Source: an uncultured OM182 clade bacterium (GTDB taxonomy: Bacteria; Pseudomonadota; Gammaproteobacteria; Pseudomonadales; Azotimanducaceae). From it: a DNA stretch of 58,171 nt. A program made the translations under genes and the position numbers. The DNA lies in assembly GCA_902567095.1 (NCBI GenBank), contig CACFLG010000006.1:1-58171 (forward strand). Direction: 5' to 3'. Below the pieces are notes generated by a model. That model did no database searches. It was given only the letters and a program-made list of their open reading frames with translations, and was not told the origin of the DNA. Positions within the stretch are counted from its first letter, which is position 1, and every line of letters begins with the position of its first letter. Positions 1-9,473 of this stretch are shown here, in pieces.

Positions 1-1641
1 ATGCGAGTTTCCTATACGATCATATCCTGAAAATCGAGTTTTTCTGAAGATTTGGTTTATTCCACTAGATAGTTCCACTGAATCAAAGCTTGGTAAAAAA
101 TTGGTGTCTGTTTCGTGGCTAAACAAATAAAGAGCGCGAGGTTCAAGCGTTTGATAAAACCTCTTTCCCCAAAGTGATACTGGCCTATCAAAAATGAGTC
201 CAGAAGCTATAGCGGTTTGGAGCGCGGATACTGTCTTCGTCTCGGCTTCAGCATTTTCTGATGAATCTATCTTGTATCTTTTGGTTAGTGCACGAAAAGA
301 TGGTTCGATAAAACCCCATGGTCGCTTGAATTCACTTTGTAGATGAACGTCTAAGACTAATCGTCTCCCAGTGGGTGCTTCATCAGCGTTTGAGTCGAAT
401 TCTGTTGCTTGAAAGAATCCCTTCGTATCGACTGGCCCGAATTTTACTCCACCTGAGAGCGTGAATCTGGGCAGCACCGAATATTGTCTAGGCTCTGTTG
501 GTTCAAGCGATTTAAAATTTCGGAATTCAAGATTGGCATCCCATTTTCGCTGAGCATATTGTAAAGATCCGATTTGAAGCAACGATGAAGCGTTGGTTCT
601 GTTTTGAAGCCTAGTAAATTCGGAGTCAGAGCTTGAGAAATCGCCCAAATCGTCGAAATAGTAGATGTCGGAAATATTTGTATACTTGATTCTAGATGAC
701 CATGGACCACTTCGACCTTGGTGATTTATTTGCAAAAGCCAGCGATCAGTCTCTTTATTTCCTTCATTCCGATTTGGTCTAGTTTGTTTGTCTTTACGGA
801 GGAAGCTGGAACCAATAGTGTTTTTGCTATAGGAGTTTAAGAATCGGAGCTCGCCCTCGTGCATTAATCCCCTCTGAGCAATGTTTCTGAGAGTGTAAAT
901 AGCATCCATTGAGGAAGAAATATTAAAATAATAGGGGACCGCTAAATCGGTTCCGCCATCATTGGAGTGCCCTATAGCTGGCCAAAGAAAGCCTGATTTC
1001 CTTTCGTCTCCCACGGGAAATTGCATGAACGGTACATAGCTAATTGGCAATCCTTTGATTCTTAGGACCACGCTTCTCGCCGAACCAAAGGTCTCTGCCT
1101 TCTTTAACTTAATTTGCCTGCTAGATAGTCTCCAAGTGTTATCTTGGGACCCACAAGAAGTTAATGTGCCTTGCACTATTGATATCGTATTTTTTTCCTG
1201 TCTAAGGCTCTTTGCGCTTCCTCTTAAGAGAGAATCTTTTAAGAGGAAGCTTGCTCCTTCTAAGTCAGCGGTTTCGTTAAGCAGATTGCCTTGAATCTTA
1301 TCTCCGCGAACAAAAAAATCTGGTTTATTAAGGGTTATTGCCCCTTCCCCAGAATATGACTGGGTTTTGTTATCAATTGTTAAGAGGGACGCTCTTATTT
1401 CTTGCCCTCGTCCAGTTATTTTTACATCTCCTGACAGTGTGGTGATTTCGCCTTCAACATGAGATGCATTGTCAGCACTGATCCTTATGTTTTCATCACT
1501 TGGGTCTATTTCTAATGAATCTTCGTCTATCCATTTGCATGCTCCTTCTTCAGCACCCTCAACCGTTTCTATATCAGGCCTTTGCTCTGCAAAGGAGATC
1601 GTAAATGCGCTGGTAAGTAATAAAATTAGAATGGTTTTCAT
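1..1641 (-). CDS. lptD: LPS-assembly protein LptD (C-terminus cut by window edge)
   Basis: Outer-membrane beta-barrel that, with LptE, inserts lipopolysaccharide into the outer leaflet. The frame is open from an ATG (complement of 1639-1641) to base 1, giving 547 codons. The first ~18 residues form a signal peptide (MKTILILLLTSAFTISFA). Residues ~50-140 resemble the OstA/LptA-like periplasmic jellyroll (ISADNASHVEGEITTLSGDV). Near residue 500 is the typical barrel motif YQTLEPRALYLF, followed by LPSFDS and RFSGYDRIG. E. coli LptD is 784 residues, so roughly the last 200 or more lie outside the window, including any C-terminal cysteine pair. It diverges from amgK across 76 bp, an arrangement also known in pseudomonads. 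Identification is secure. Confidence 0.95.
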   Translation of the reverse strand, partial: MKTILILLLTSAFTISFAEQRPDIETVEGAEEGACKWIDEDSLEIDPSDENIRISADNASHVEGEITTLSGDVKITGRGQEIRASLLTIDNKTQSYSGEGAITLNKPDFFVRGDKIQGNLLNETADLEGASFLLKDSLLRGSAKSLRQEKNTISIVQGTLTSCGSQDNTWRLSSRQIKLKKAETFGSARSVVLRIKGLPISYVPFMQFPVGDERKSGFLWPAIGHSNDGGTDLAVPYYFNISSSMDAIYTLRNIAQRGLMHEGELRFLNSYSKNTIGSSFLRKDKQTRPNRNEGNKETDRWLLQINHQGRSGPWSSRIKYTNISDIYYFDDLGDFSSSDSEFTRLQNRTNASSLLQIGSLQYAQRKWDANLEFRNFKSLEPTEPRQYSVLPRFTLSGGVKFGPVDTKGFFQATEFDSNADEAPTGRRLVLDVHLQSEFKRPWGFIEPSFRALTKRYKIDSSENAEAETKTVSALQTAIASGLIFDRPVSLWGKRFYQTLEPRALYLFSHETDTNFLPSFDSVELSSGINQIFRKTRFSGYDRIGNSH

Positions 1642-1717
1642 CGACTATATTGTTGCGGAATATGTTTGTTTGGGTGACGATGATAAAGCATTAGTTAGTT
1701 TTGGTCAGTTCGTTTTT

Positions 1718-2734
1718 ATGGGAGATTTTGCTTCAAACCATTTTTCTGAGTGGGCAAAAAAGATTTGTTCACAACTTAAGGTGTATGTCGACGGAGATCT
1801 GTTGACTTTTTCTGACGACGCAAGTTTTCGCCGTTATTTTAGATTTTCTAAAAATTCGGGAGGATTGGTGTTTGTGAATGCACCACCCGAAAAGGAAGAT
1901 AACCAAAGCTTCGTAAGAATAGCAGACGCTTTAAAAAAATCAGGGATCTCATGCCCTGTGGTTCAAGCTTTTAATTTTGATTTTGGTTATTTAGCAGTTT
2001 CAGATCTTGGAGATAGATTGTTCCTAGGCGAGATTGAAACAGACTCAAACTCGCACAGGGTTGAGAGTTTATACAGGCTGGCTATTAATGAATTACTTAA
2101 ACTGCAAGACGTTTCCTGCGAAATTCCTTTTTTTACCGAAAAAAAGCTCATCGAGGAAATGACCCTTTTTGATGAGTGGTTTCTTACAAAACATTTGTCG
2201 ATTAAACTCTCAAAGGGTGTTCAGAGAACCTTAAAAGATATCTACTCATTTTTAGCAAAACAAGCCCTTGATCAACCCCAGGTTTTTGTTCATCGAGATT
2301 ATCATTCCAAGAATTTGATGCTTTCCGATAGTTTTTCCCTAGCTATGATTGATTTTCAGGATGCTGTGACTGGTCCAGTTACCTATGATCTTGTCTCATT
2401 GCTGAAAGATTGTTATGTGGATCTAAGTCCCTCTTTAATGCGTTCCGAAGCAGATTTTTTCCGTCGAGTATTGTTGGAAAAAGGAATATTAGAAAGTGAT
2501 TTCCCGTTTGAGGAGAAATTTGACTTTATGGGTATCCAAAGACATTTAAAATGTGCGGGTATATTTGCTCGTCTGAACCTGAGAGACGGAAAGCCTAAAT
2601 ATCTTTCATATATCCCGAGGGTTTTAAAATACTTGAGGTCTTCTGCAGAAAAATACCCCGAGTTTTCTGAATTTAACCAATTCTTAGTCGAAGAGGTTAT
2701 GCCTTCGTCTGAGACTTTTGTATCGATCAAGTAG
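1718..2734 (+). CDS. amgK: AmgK-like sugar kinase (N-acetylmuramate/N-acetylglucosamine anomeric kinase)
   Basis: Aminoglycoside-phosphotransferase-fold kinase. In AmgK it phosphorylates the anomeric carbon of recovered MurNAc or GlcNAc, feeding UDP-MurNAc synthesis without MurA. The product is 338 aa. The N-terminus has the family motif DDASFRRYFR (residues 33-42), the catalytic loop HRDYHSKN is at 192-199 and the metal-binding IDFQDAVTGP at 211-220. An open frame extends upstream to 1469 inside lptD on the other strand; I chose the ATG at 1718 because it puts the first conserved Trp at residue 12 as in the family, although no good Shine-Dalgarno precedes it. murU starts 7 bp after the stop. 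Substrate assignment rests on the pairing with murU. Confidence 0.88.
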   Translation: MGDFASNHFSEWAKKICSQLKVYVDGDLLTFSDDASFRRYFRFSKNSGGLVFVNAPPEKEDNQSFVRIADALKKSGISCPVVQAFNFDFGYLAVSDLGDRLFLGEIETDSNSHRVESLYRLAINELLKLQDVSCEIPFFTEKKLIEEMTLFDEWFLTKHLSIKLSKGVQRTLKDIYSFLAKQALDQPQVFVHRDYHSKNLMLSDSFSLAMIDFQDAVTGPVTYDLVSLLKDCYVDLSPSLMRSEADFFRRVLLEKGILESDFPFEEKFDFMGIQRHLKCAGIFARLNLRDGKPKYLSYIPRVLKYLRSSAEKYPEFSEFNQFLVEEVMPSSETFVSIK

Positions 2735-2741
2735 GAATCAA

Positions 2742-3437
2742 ATGAAAGCAATGATTCTAGCCGCTGGTTTAGGAAAGAGACTAAGACCATTGACACTAAA
2801 GACTCCTAAAGCGTTGATAGAAATTAACCAGAAAGCGCTAATTCTCTACCACTTAGAAAAACTCAAATCCATTGGCGTAGAAGAAGTGGTAATTAATCTT
2901 CATTATCATGGCGAAATGATAAAAAGCTTTTTGGGAGACGGGACTTTTTTAGGCATCCAAATCCTTTACTCCGAGGAATCTGAGGTGCTTGAGACAGGAG
3001 GCGGAATAAAAAAGGCTTTGCCTTTCTTTGGAGCTGAGCCCTTTATTTGTGTAAATGCTGATGTTTACACTGATTTTGATTTTGAGGCTTTAAAGCGAGG
3101 CTTAGATCGTAATTCGCTAGGTAATCTTGTATTAGTTGAAAACCCTGCGCACAATTCCGCTGGGGACTTCTCTCTTGATTTTGAAGGTAAACTGCTTCTT
3201 CCGGGCTCCACTCGTTCTTTAAATTTCACTTTCGCAGGAATCTCTGTCTTATCCCCCCAATTATTTCGGGGATTTCCAGATTCAAAATTTCGTTTGGTTG
3301 ATGTGTTCCTCAATGCAATTCCTTTGGGGTTATTGACCGGGTTGAAGTATGATGGGCGTTGGTATGATGTAGGAACACCTGAGAGGCTCAATAAATTGCG
3401 ACAAGAGTTTGGGAACCTGCCAGGTAAAAAAAATTAG
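2742..3437 (+). CDS. murU: MurU-like nucleotidyltransferase (MurNAc-1-phosphate uridylyltransferase)
   Basis: Cytoplasmic sugar-1-phosphate nucleotidyltransferase; with AmgK it converts MurNAc-1-phosphate plus UTP to UDP-MurNAc. The product is 231 aa. The nucleotide-binding signature GLGKRLRPLT...TPKAL occupies residues ~9-24, and a metal-binding ICVNADVYTDFD lies near residue 105. The ATG at 2742 is preceded by AGGA overlapping the amgK stop codon and gives the canonical MKAMILAAG start; an upstream in-frame start at 2718 inside amgK would add eight unconserved residues. Glucose-1-phosphate thymidylyltransferases share the fold, so the specific substrate is inferred from the amgK neighbour. 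Confidence 0.86.
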   Translation: MKAMILAAGLGKRLRPLTLKTPKALIEINQKALILYHLEKLKSIGVEEVVINLHYHGEMIKSFLGDGTFLGIQILYSEESEVLETGGGIKKALPFFGAEPFICVNADVYTDFDFEALKRGLDRNSLGNLVLVENPAHNSAGDFSLDFEGKLLLPGSTRSLNFTFAGISVLSPQLFRGFPDSKFRLVDVFLNAIPLGLLTGLKYDGRWYDVGTPERLNKLRQEFGNLPGKKN

Positions 3438-3477
3438 AATCATCTGAAGGACTTTCAAAAGGGTTCGGGATTCCCAA

Positions 3478-4137
3478 ATGGCTAAAAAACTAGCTCCATC
3501 AATACTCTCCGCGGATTTTGCTCGGTTAGGAGAAGAAGTCTCTGAGGTAGTAAAGGCGGGCGCAGACATTATTCATTTCGATGTAATGGATAATCATTAT
3601 GTGCCTGTGCTAACTTTTGGACCGAAGATTTGCGCCGATCTCAGAGCCTATGGGGTTTCTGCTCCCATAGACGTGCATTTGATGGCGAAACCCGTTGATG
3701 ACCTAATCAAAGCTTTTGGAGATGCCGGAGCAGATTATATAACTTTTCATCCTGAAGCATCGGAACATATTGATCGGTCCTTGAGACTTATAGAGCAAGT
3801 TGGTTGCAAAGCCGGACTGGTTTTCAACCCCGCTACACCCCTCGACTACTTAGAATACGTCATCGACCAGATTGATATGATTCTTATTATGTCTGTTAAT
3901 CCTGGTTATGGCGGACAGAAATTTATCTCAACGACCTACAAAAAAATCAAGGATGCTAAAGAGTGTATATCTAGGTTGGGTGCTCAGATCCTGGTCGAGG
4001 TCGATGGCGGAATAAATCTGTCTAATATTTCAGAAATTTCGTCAGCGGGAGCCGATATATTTGTAGCAGGTTCGGCGATTTTCGACAGTGAGAACTATGC
4101 TGAAACTATTGCTAAATTAAAAAAGGAAATCGCATAA
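3478..4137 (+). CDS. rpe: Ribulose-phosphate 3-epimerase
   Basis: Interconverts ribulose 5-phosphate and xylulose 5-phosphate in the pentose phosphate pathway. The 219-residue TIM barrel is of usual length. Visible motifs are the N-terminal [17 protein letters not shown], the metal and catalytic [17 protein letters not shown], the DVHLM strand, [12 protein letters not shown], and VDGGI with the late catalytic Asp. It stands 88 bp upstream of trpE, matching the rpe-(gph)-trpE order of other gammaproteobacteria, but no phosphoglycolate phosphatase gene lies between. Confidence 0.97.
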   Translation: MAKKLAPSILSADFARLGEEVSEVVKAGADIIHFDVMDNHYVPVLTFGPKICADLRAYGVSAPIDVHLMAKPVDDLIKAFGDAGADYITFHPEASEHIDRSLRLIEQVGCKAGLVFNPATPLDYLEYVIDQIDMILIMSVNPGYGGQKFISTTYKKIKDAKECISRLGAQILVEVDGGINLSNISEISSAGADIFVAGSAIFDSENYAETIAKLKKEIA

Positions 4138-4225
4138 CAAGCAGAGGAGATGAAATTCTTTTTCGATAATGAAAAGAACATTCAGTCAAAAGACGTCTCC
4201 CAAAAAAAATCAGGCTCGGTGAGAT

Positions 4226-5746
4226 ATGGAGATAGAAAAATTTCGTCAATTGGGAGAGGAAGGCTTTAGTAATGTTCCAATCACCAGGGAGATAATTGCA
4301 GACCTTGATACGCCTTTATCTTGTTATATTAAGTTAGCACGGGGGCCCTACAGTTATCTGTTAGAGTCTGCGGCGCAAGGTGGAGAAAAGTGGTCTAGAT
4401 ATTCTATCGTCGGCCTGCCAGCGACTAAAATCATAAAAATATCTGGTCAGAAAATAAGCACTTTTGTATCAGGGGAAGTAGTAGATTCTTTCAGTCACCC
4501 CGATCCACTTCAATATATTGAAGAGATATTAGACAGCATAAAGTATCCCAATGTTGAAGATATGCCCATTTATACCGGTGGACTTGTCGGATATTTCGGC
4601 TACGACACTGTCCGTTACGTAGAAAAAAATCTTAAAGACACTATGCCAAGAGATGTCCTCGAGCTTCCAGACATTCAATTAATGTATTCGAATGACTTAG
4701 TTATATTTGACAATGTAAAGGGAAGAATGCATCTGGTAACGCACGCTGACCCTCTTGAGGACGGCAGTTTTGAACAAGCTCAGCTGCGTCTTGACAAGAT
4801 GTCGCTTGCAATGGCTTCAGAAGTGCCAATTTCTTTAAAGGTTCCCGAAGAGGGCCCTGAAATCAGCGAGGATGATTTTTTATCCTCGTATGGTAGAGAG
4901 AACTTTGTTGCCGATATAAAACGCATTAAAGAATACATCCTAGAAGGCGATGTAATGCAGGTGGTTTTATCACAAAAGATGTCAGTTCCTTTCGAAAGCG
5001 ATCCATTAAATTTTTATAGAGCTCTGCGCTCACTAAACCCCTCCCCTTATATGTATTTTCTTGACCTAGAGGACCTGCAAATAGTTAGTTCGTCGCCAGA
5101 GATTTTAGCTAAGCTTGAAAATTCTTTGGTGACCGTAAGGCCCCTTGCTGGAACGCGGAGAAGAGGACTTACTCAAGCCGAAGATTTGGAATTGGAGGAA
5201 GAGTTATTAAACGACGAAAAAGAAGTTGCTGAACACTTGATGTTAATTGATTTGGGCAGAAATGATATAGGGAAAGTCTGCAGTCCAGGAAGTGTTCTTG
5301 TAAGCGAGACGATGGTCGTAGAGAGATATGCTCAGGTAATGCATATAGCCTCAAATGTGCAAGGGCACCTAAAAGAACATTTGAGAGCGATTGATTTATT
5401 GAGAGCTACTCTTCCTGTAGGAACTTTGAGCGGAGCGCCAAAAGTCAGAGCGATGCAGATTATAGACGAGTTAGAGCCTGAGAAAAGAGGCGTTTTCGGA
5501 GGCGCTGTGGGTTACCTTTCTTGGAATGGGAATATGGATACAGCTATCGCGATCAGAACCGGAATAATTAAAGATCAGGTTTTATATGTTCAAGCTGGCG
5601 CCGGAATAGTAGCTGATTCGAATGCTGAAAATGAGTGGCAAGAAACTATAAATAAGGCACGGTCAATCTTTCATGCAGCTTCATTCGCTGAGACTGGCTT
5701 GGAGATTATCGATAAGTCATCGTTACGCTCAGGACGAAATAGATAG
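4226..5746 (+). CDS. trpE: Anthranilate synthase component I
   Basis: Chorismate-binding subunit that makes anthranilate with ammonia from TrpG, the first committed step of tryptophan synthesis. The product is 506 aa, full length. The N-terminal domain carries LLES (tryptophan feedback site region) followed by [24 protein letters not shown] lies near residue 117, [10 protein letters not shown] near 305 and [14 protein letters not shown] near 395. The ATG at 4226 has only a close, weak GGTGAG upstream but gives the conserved N-terminus. No Trp-rich leader peptide is visible before the gene. Confidence 0.97.
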   Translation: MEIEKFRQLGEEGFSNVPITREIIADLDTPLSCYIKLARGPYSYLLESAAQGGEKWSRYSIVGLPATKIIKISGQKISTFVSGEVVDSFSHPDPLQYIEEILDSIKYPNVEDMPIYTGGLVGYFGYDTVRYVEKNLKDTMPRDVLELPDIQLMYSNDLVIFDNVKGRMHLVTHADPLEDGSFEQAQLRLDKMSLAMASEVPISLKVPEEGPEISEDDFLSSYGRENFVADIKRIKEYILEGDVMQVVLSQKMSVPFESDPLNFYRALRSLNPSPYMYFLDLEDLQIVSSSPEILAKLENSLVTVRPLAGTRRRGLTQAEDLELEEELLNDEKEVAEHLMLIDLGRNDIGKVCSPGSVLVSETMVVERYAQVMHIASNVQGHLKEHLRAIDLLRATLPVGTLSGAPKVRAMQIIDELEPEKRGVFGGAVGYLSWNGNMDTAIAIRTGIIKDQVLYVQAGAGIVADSNAENEWQETINKARSIFHAASFAETGLEIIDKSSLRSGRNR

Positions 5747-5792
5747 TGTTTATTTTACTCAATTACGTTTTATGCGAAGGGTTAGCTAAGAC

Positions 5793-6380
5793 ATGATTCT
5801 TATGATTGATAATTATGACTCTTTCACTTTTAATATCGTTCAGTATTTAACTGAACTCGGTCAGAAGGTCGAGGTTCTGAGAAATGACCAGATAACGCTT
5901 CCCGAAATAGAACGATTGAATCCAAGCGGTATCGTAATATCTCCTGGCCCTTGTACTCCAGATAAAGCTGGAATTTCGCTTTCTATAATCCCTTTTTTTG
6001 AAAAGAAAATCCCCATATTGGGAGTGTGTTTAGGTCATCAATGCATTGGGCAGGCTTACGGAGGGAAAATAGTAAAGGCAAAAAAAGTTATGCATGGAAA
6101 GATATCCGCTATCTACCACAGCGGGAATGGCCTTTTTTCTGAAATAGCCAGCCCATTTATGGCGACCCGTTATCATTCGCTCGTTGTGGAGCGGGATTGT
6201 CTTCCAAGTTGTTTGGAAGTTAATGCTTGGACAGTCCAGGCAGATGGTGAAACTGAAGAAATCATGGGGTTTCAACACAAAGAAAACAAAGTCTTTGGAG
6301 TACAGTTTCATCCTGAATCAATAATGACCGAGCATGGCCATCTGTTGCTTAAAAATTTCTTGCAGGAGCTTGAGAGATAA
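5793..6380 (+). CDS. trpG: Anthranilate synthase component II (glutamine amidotransferase)
   Basis: Class I glutamine amidotransferase that supplies ammonia to TrpE; in some bacteria the same subunit also serves PabB. The 195-residue product starts with [15 protein letters not shown] and has the oxyanion motif SPGPCTPD. The nucleophile is Cys79 in [11 protein letters not shown], with the partner residues His173 and Glu175 in QFHPES. It follows trpE by 46 bp and precedes trpD by 2 bp, so trpG-trpD-trpC appear to form one tight unit. Confidence 0.96.
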   Translation: MILMIDNYDSFTFNIVQYLTELGQKVEVLRNDQITLPEIERLNPSGIVISPGPCTPDKAGISLSIIPFFEKKIPILGVCLGHQCIGQAYGGKIVKAKKVMHGKISAIYHSGNGLFSEIASPFMATRYHSLVVERDCLPSCLEVNAWTVQADGETEEIMGFQHKENKVFGVQFHPESIMTEHGHLLLKNFLQELER

Positions 6381-6382
6381 AA

Positions 6383-7411
6383 ATGAAAATCCAAGATGCC
6401 ATTAAGGAACTTGCCGAGGGTAAAAATCTTCGCATCGATCAGATGGCAAAAGTCACTCATGAGATCATGTCGGGAAAAACATCAGATGCGGCGGTAGGTG
6501 GATTTTTAGTCGCTCTAAAGATGAAGGGAGAAACCATTGACGAAATCGTTGGCGCCTCAGAGACAATGGCAAAATTAGTAGACCGAGTAAATACTGACAC
6601 TCAGTTCTTGGTCGATATATGTGGAACTGGAGGCAGCGGTTCAAACAAATTCAATGTTTCGACCGCGAGCGCTTTTGTGGCCTCTGCGGCAGGCACGAAA
6701 ATAGCTAAGCATGGAAATCGTTCAGCTTCCAGTAATAGTGGGAGTGCCGATGTTTTGGAGCTTGCTGGTGCCAACATCATGCTCTCTCCCGATCAGGTCT
6801 CATCGTGTATCGATAAATTAGGGATCGGTTTTATGTTTGCAGTGAATCATCATTCGGCGATGCGTCATGTCAGTAGCACAAGAAAACAGCTCAAAATAAG
6901 GACTATTTTTAACGTATTAGGCCCGCTAACCAACCCGGCAAGGGTAAAAAGACAGTTGCTTGGTGTTTACGACGATAAATTGGTCCTGCCAATAGCAGAG
7001 GTTTTAAGTAGGCTGGGAAGTGAACACGCAATGGTGGTGCACTCGGAAGATGGCCTTGATGAGATAAGTGTTTATGCAAAAACTCACGTCGCCGAGGTAA
7101 GAAAGGGCTCGATCGAAGAATATTGGCTTGAGCCGGGAGATTTTGATTTGGAAGGGTTCAACTTCCAAAATTTAAAAGTTGAAAGTAGCCAACAGAGTCT
7201 GGAGCTAATAAAGAGAGTTTATAGAAATGAATCAGAAGAAGGAAAGAACATGGTTCTAATAAACTCTGGGGCTGCTATATATCTTTCAGGATTAGTCGAT
7301 TCCCTCGCTAATGGGGTTCAGTTAGCAAGAGGTGTTATCGAAAGTGGCGCGGCTATGTTTAAACTTCGTGAGTTCTGCGAGTTTACCCAGCAGTTCGATG
7401 GTCGGAGATAG
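6383..7411 (+). CDS. trpD: Anthranilate phosphoribosyltransferase
   Basis: Transfers the phosphoribosyl group of PRPP to anthranilate, the second step of the tryptophan pathway. The 342-residue product has the usual length. The PRPP-binding motif GTGGSGSNKFNVST begins at residue 81, followed by KHGNRSASSNSGSADVLE and later HHSAMRHVSSTRKQL and NVLGPLTNPA. The ATG lies 2 bp after the trpG stop, consistent with coupled translation; trpC starts 5 bp downstream. Confidence 0.97.
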   Translation: MKIQDAIKELAEGKNLRIDQMAKVTHEIMSGKTSDAAVGGFLVALKMKGETIDEIVGASETMAKLVDRVNTDTQFLVDICGTGGSGSNKFNVSTASAFVASAAGTKIAKHGNRSASSNSGSADVLELAGANIMLSPDQVSSCIDKLGIGFMFAVNHHSAMRHVSSTRKQLKIRTIFNVLGPLTNPARVKRQLLGVYDDKLVLPIAEVLSRLGSEHAMVVHSEDGLDEISVYAKTHVAEVRKGSIEEYWLEPGDFDLEGFNFQNLKVESSQQSLELIKRVYRNESEEGKNMVLINSGAAIYLSGLVDSLANGVQLARGVIESGAAMFKLREFCEFTQQFDGRR

Positions 7412-7416
7412 CAAAT

Positions 7417-8223
7417 TTGATTAGTAAAACTGAAGATATTTTGCAATCCATAGTTTCTAGCAGGAAAAGAGCCATTGCTGAGCAAAAGTCAAAGATGCCC
7501 GAGGAAACCATAGAGCGTCTTGCCAGAAACTACTCAGAGTTGCCAAGGAAATTCTTTAGGGGGTTAAAGGCCGGTTACCAAAAAAAAAGTCCGGCGATCA
7601 TTGCGGAAATAAAACGAGCGTCTCCGTCTAAAGGCTTGATCAAAGAGAATTTTGATCCTCAAGCTATTGCGAAAAGTTACGAGGAAGCAGGTGCCACCTG
7701 CATATCTGTGTTGACAGAGACAGAGTTTTTTCTTGGTTCCCCAAATTACATCAAGTCAGTGAAAGCCGCTTGCTCCTTGCCTGTATTGCGTAAGGATTTT
7801 ATTTTAGATGATTATCAAATATTCGAATCTAAGCTCATTGGGTCCGATTGTATTTTGCTAATTGCAGCGATCTTGGACATCTCTGATCTTCATCGCTTAT
7901 ATAAATTGGCAATTTCTCTCGATCTAGATGTTCTTGTTGAAGTCCACAACTCAGAAGAATTAGATAAGGTTTTGACGCTTGCACCTAGCATGATTGGAAT
8001 AAATAATAGAAATCTGAATAGCTTTGAAGTGAACCTTGATGTGACGATTGACTTGGTTGAAAAAATCCCATCTGACGTTTTATTAGTGACTGAAAGCGGC
8101 ATAAAAACAAGAGTTCATATAGAGAAAATGTTGAGCCACGGGGTTTATGGTTTTCTAATTGGAGAGGCTCTGATGGCAAATGCGGATCCGGGTTTAGCGC
8201 TCTCTCAATTGACATCTTTCTAG
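7417..8223 (+). CDS. trpC: Indole-3-glycerol phosphate synthase
   Basis: Closes the indole ring from CdRP; a (beta/alpha)8 barrel. The 268-residue product is a stand-alone TrpC without a fused TrpF. Motifs: IIAEIKRASPSKG, LRKDFILDDYQ with ESKLIGSD, VLVEVHN, IGINNRNL and LVTESGI. It starts with TTG at 7417, with GGAG inside the end of trpD as ribosome-binding site. Codons for GYQKKSP contain an in-frame run of nine A (7580-7588), relevant when judging the poly-A frameshifts elsewhere. The following 208 bp hold no gene and no clear terminator. Confidence 0.96.
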   Translation: MISKTEDILQSIVSSRKRAIAEQKSKMPEETIERLARNYSELPRKFFRGLKAGYQKKSPAIIAEIKRASPSKGLIKENFDPQAIAKSYEEAGATCISVLTETEFFLGSPNYIKSVKAACSLPVLRKDFILDDYQIFESKLIGSDCILLIAAILDISDLHRLYKLAISLDLDVLVEVHNSEELDKVLTLAPSMIGINNRNLNSFEVNLDVTIDLVEKIPSDVLLVTESGIKTRVHIEKMLSHGVYGFLIGEALMANADPGLALSQLTSF

Positions 8224-8431
8224 GGTAAAACAATTGATTGCTGGGGACGAAAAAGCGAAGGTTTGCCATCTTAGTGAAGCTTAACGCTAATGTGATTAAG
8301 AAAGTCCTTGAGCAATTAAATCCTCAGCGGTTATCAAAAGATTGAACTTTAAGTAAAGTAAGAAAACTAACTGACCGTTTGAATCTTCCTAGGAGTTTCA
8401 AAAAGTCGAACTTTGAAATAGGAGCGAATCC

Positions 8432-8839
8432 GTGGAGAGGCCCGGAATTACTGATGGACTGAGACACATTGCACTTTTTGTAGAAAATTTCGTCGAATGC
8501 GAGCATTTTTATGTAGCTTTGATGGGAATGGAAGTCGAGTGGCGCCCAGATGAAGATAATGTTTATCTAACAAACGGCAATGATAATTTGGCATTGCACA
8601 AAGTTGAAAAACTGGATGGGTTTGGAAGATTGGATCACATTGGCTTTTTTATTAATCAAAAAGAAAAAATTGACGACTGGTTTCAATTCTTGTTCGAGGA
8701 GGGAGTAGAGATGCTTACCGATCCGCGAGATCATCGAGACGGCGCGAGGAGCTTTTATTGTTCAGATCCATCGGGCACAAAGATTCAACTGATTTACCAT
8801 GAACCAATTGCAAGAAAAGAAATTACACCCAGTAGGTAG
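8432..8839 (+). CDS. VOC-superfamily (glyoxalase/dioxygenase-like) protein
   Basis: A 135-residue vicinal-oxygen-chelate protein with two beta-alpha-beta-beta-beta modules. Putative metal ligands are His12 (LRHIALFV), His69 (RLDHIGFF) and a residue of the terminal GTKIQLIYHE strand. The start is GTG at 8432 with AGGAG about seven bases upstream. The fold covers lyases, epimerases and dioxygenases and the sequence does not single out a substrate. Its 3' end overlaps convergent coq7 by 17 bp. Neighbours are biosynthetic but unrelated, so function remains open. Confidence 0.8.
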   Translation: MERPGITDGLRHIALFVENFVECEHFYVALMGMEVEWRPDEDNVYLTNGNDNLALHKVEKLDGFGRLDHIGFFINQKEKIDDWFQFLFEEGVEMLTDPRDHRDGARSFYCSDPSGTKIQLIYHEPIARKEITPSR

Positions 8840-9458
8840 TTTTAGTCATTACTTTGCTTAACAAAGCCATTAGGATTCTGGTGCCACGAGGAAGTTCTGC
8901 TCCTCCTCTCTCGATTGCTGAGTCTTTATGGCTCTCTTCGTCTAGCCGCATCTGTTCCAATATTGCTTTGGATTTCTTGTCTTCACTAGGCAGCGAGGAA
9001 ATATGTTTACTTAAATGGACCATTACTTGTCTCTCGGTCTCCGCTGTAAACCCTAAGCTATATTTGTCCGTTGTCGCGCCAACAACAAGACCGGCAAAGA
9101 AACTTGTCGCATAAAAAAATGGATTTAAGATACTGGGCTTGGTATTTAATTCGCTCAGGCGCTTCTCGCACCATCCGAGATGTTTGGTTTCCTCTGACGC
9201 TGCTTCTTCCATGAATTCCCTGTTTTTTTCGTTTTTTGAAGAAAGTCTCTGGCCACGATAAAGAGCTTGAGCACATATTTCGCCGCAATGGTTAACCCTC
9301 AAAAGCCTTCCTGACTCTTCTCGTGCCTTTTGATCAAGCTTGTCATCTTGAAAGTCTTTACCTGGTGTTTCAGCACGGTGGTTTACTTTTCCAGACAGTG
9401 TGTTGATCGCTTCATCAAATTCGATAAAAAATTTGTCTGCTAGTGAAAAATTTCGCAA
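8823..9458 (-). CDS. coq7: Coq7-type demethoxyubiquinone hydroxylase
   Basis: Membrane-associated di-iron monooxygenase that hydroxylates 2-polyprenyl-3-methyl-6-methoxy-1,4-benzoquinone in ubiquinone synthesis, the Coq7 alternative to UbiF. The product is 211 aa with ferritin-like iron ligands: Glu60 in VNHCGEICAQALYRGQ, Glu90 and His93 in SEETKHLGWCEKR, and late DEESHKD. The hydrophobic stretch FFYATSFFAGLVVGA probably sits at the membrane. folB lies 15 bp upstream on the same strand. It implies a ubiquinone-based respiratory chain, in line with petABC in this window. Confidence 0.95.
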   Translation of the reverse strand: MRNFSLADKFFIEFDEAINTLSGKVNHRAETPGKDFQDDKLDQKAREESGRLLRVNHCGEICAQALYRGQRLSSKNEKNREFMEEAASEETKHLGWCEKRLSELNTKPSILNPFFYATSFFAGLVVGATTDKYSLGFTAETERQVMVHLSKHISSLPSEDKKSKAILEQMRLDEESHKDSAIERGGAELPRGTRILMALLSKVMTKTTYWV

Positions 9459-9473
9459 TTTACGCTCCTATTT

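Noticed and set aside
444-1294. Open frames at 444-710 (minus) and 1055-1294 (plus)
   Set aside because: Both overlap lptD, which is clearly coding in its own frame.
4150-4269. 39-codon frame between rpe and trpE, considered as a trp leader peptide
   Set aside because: It has no Trp codons, its GAGGAG touches the ATG with no spacer, and most of it overlaps trpE.
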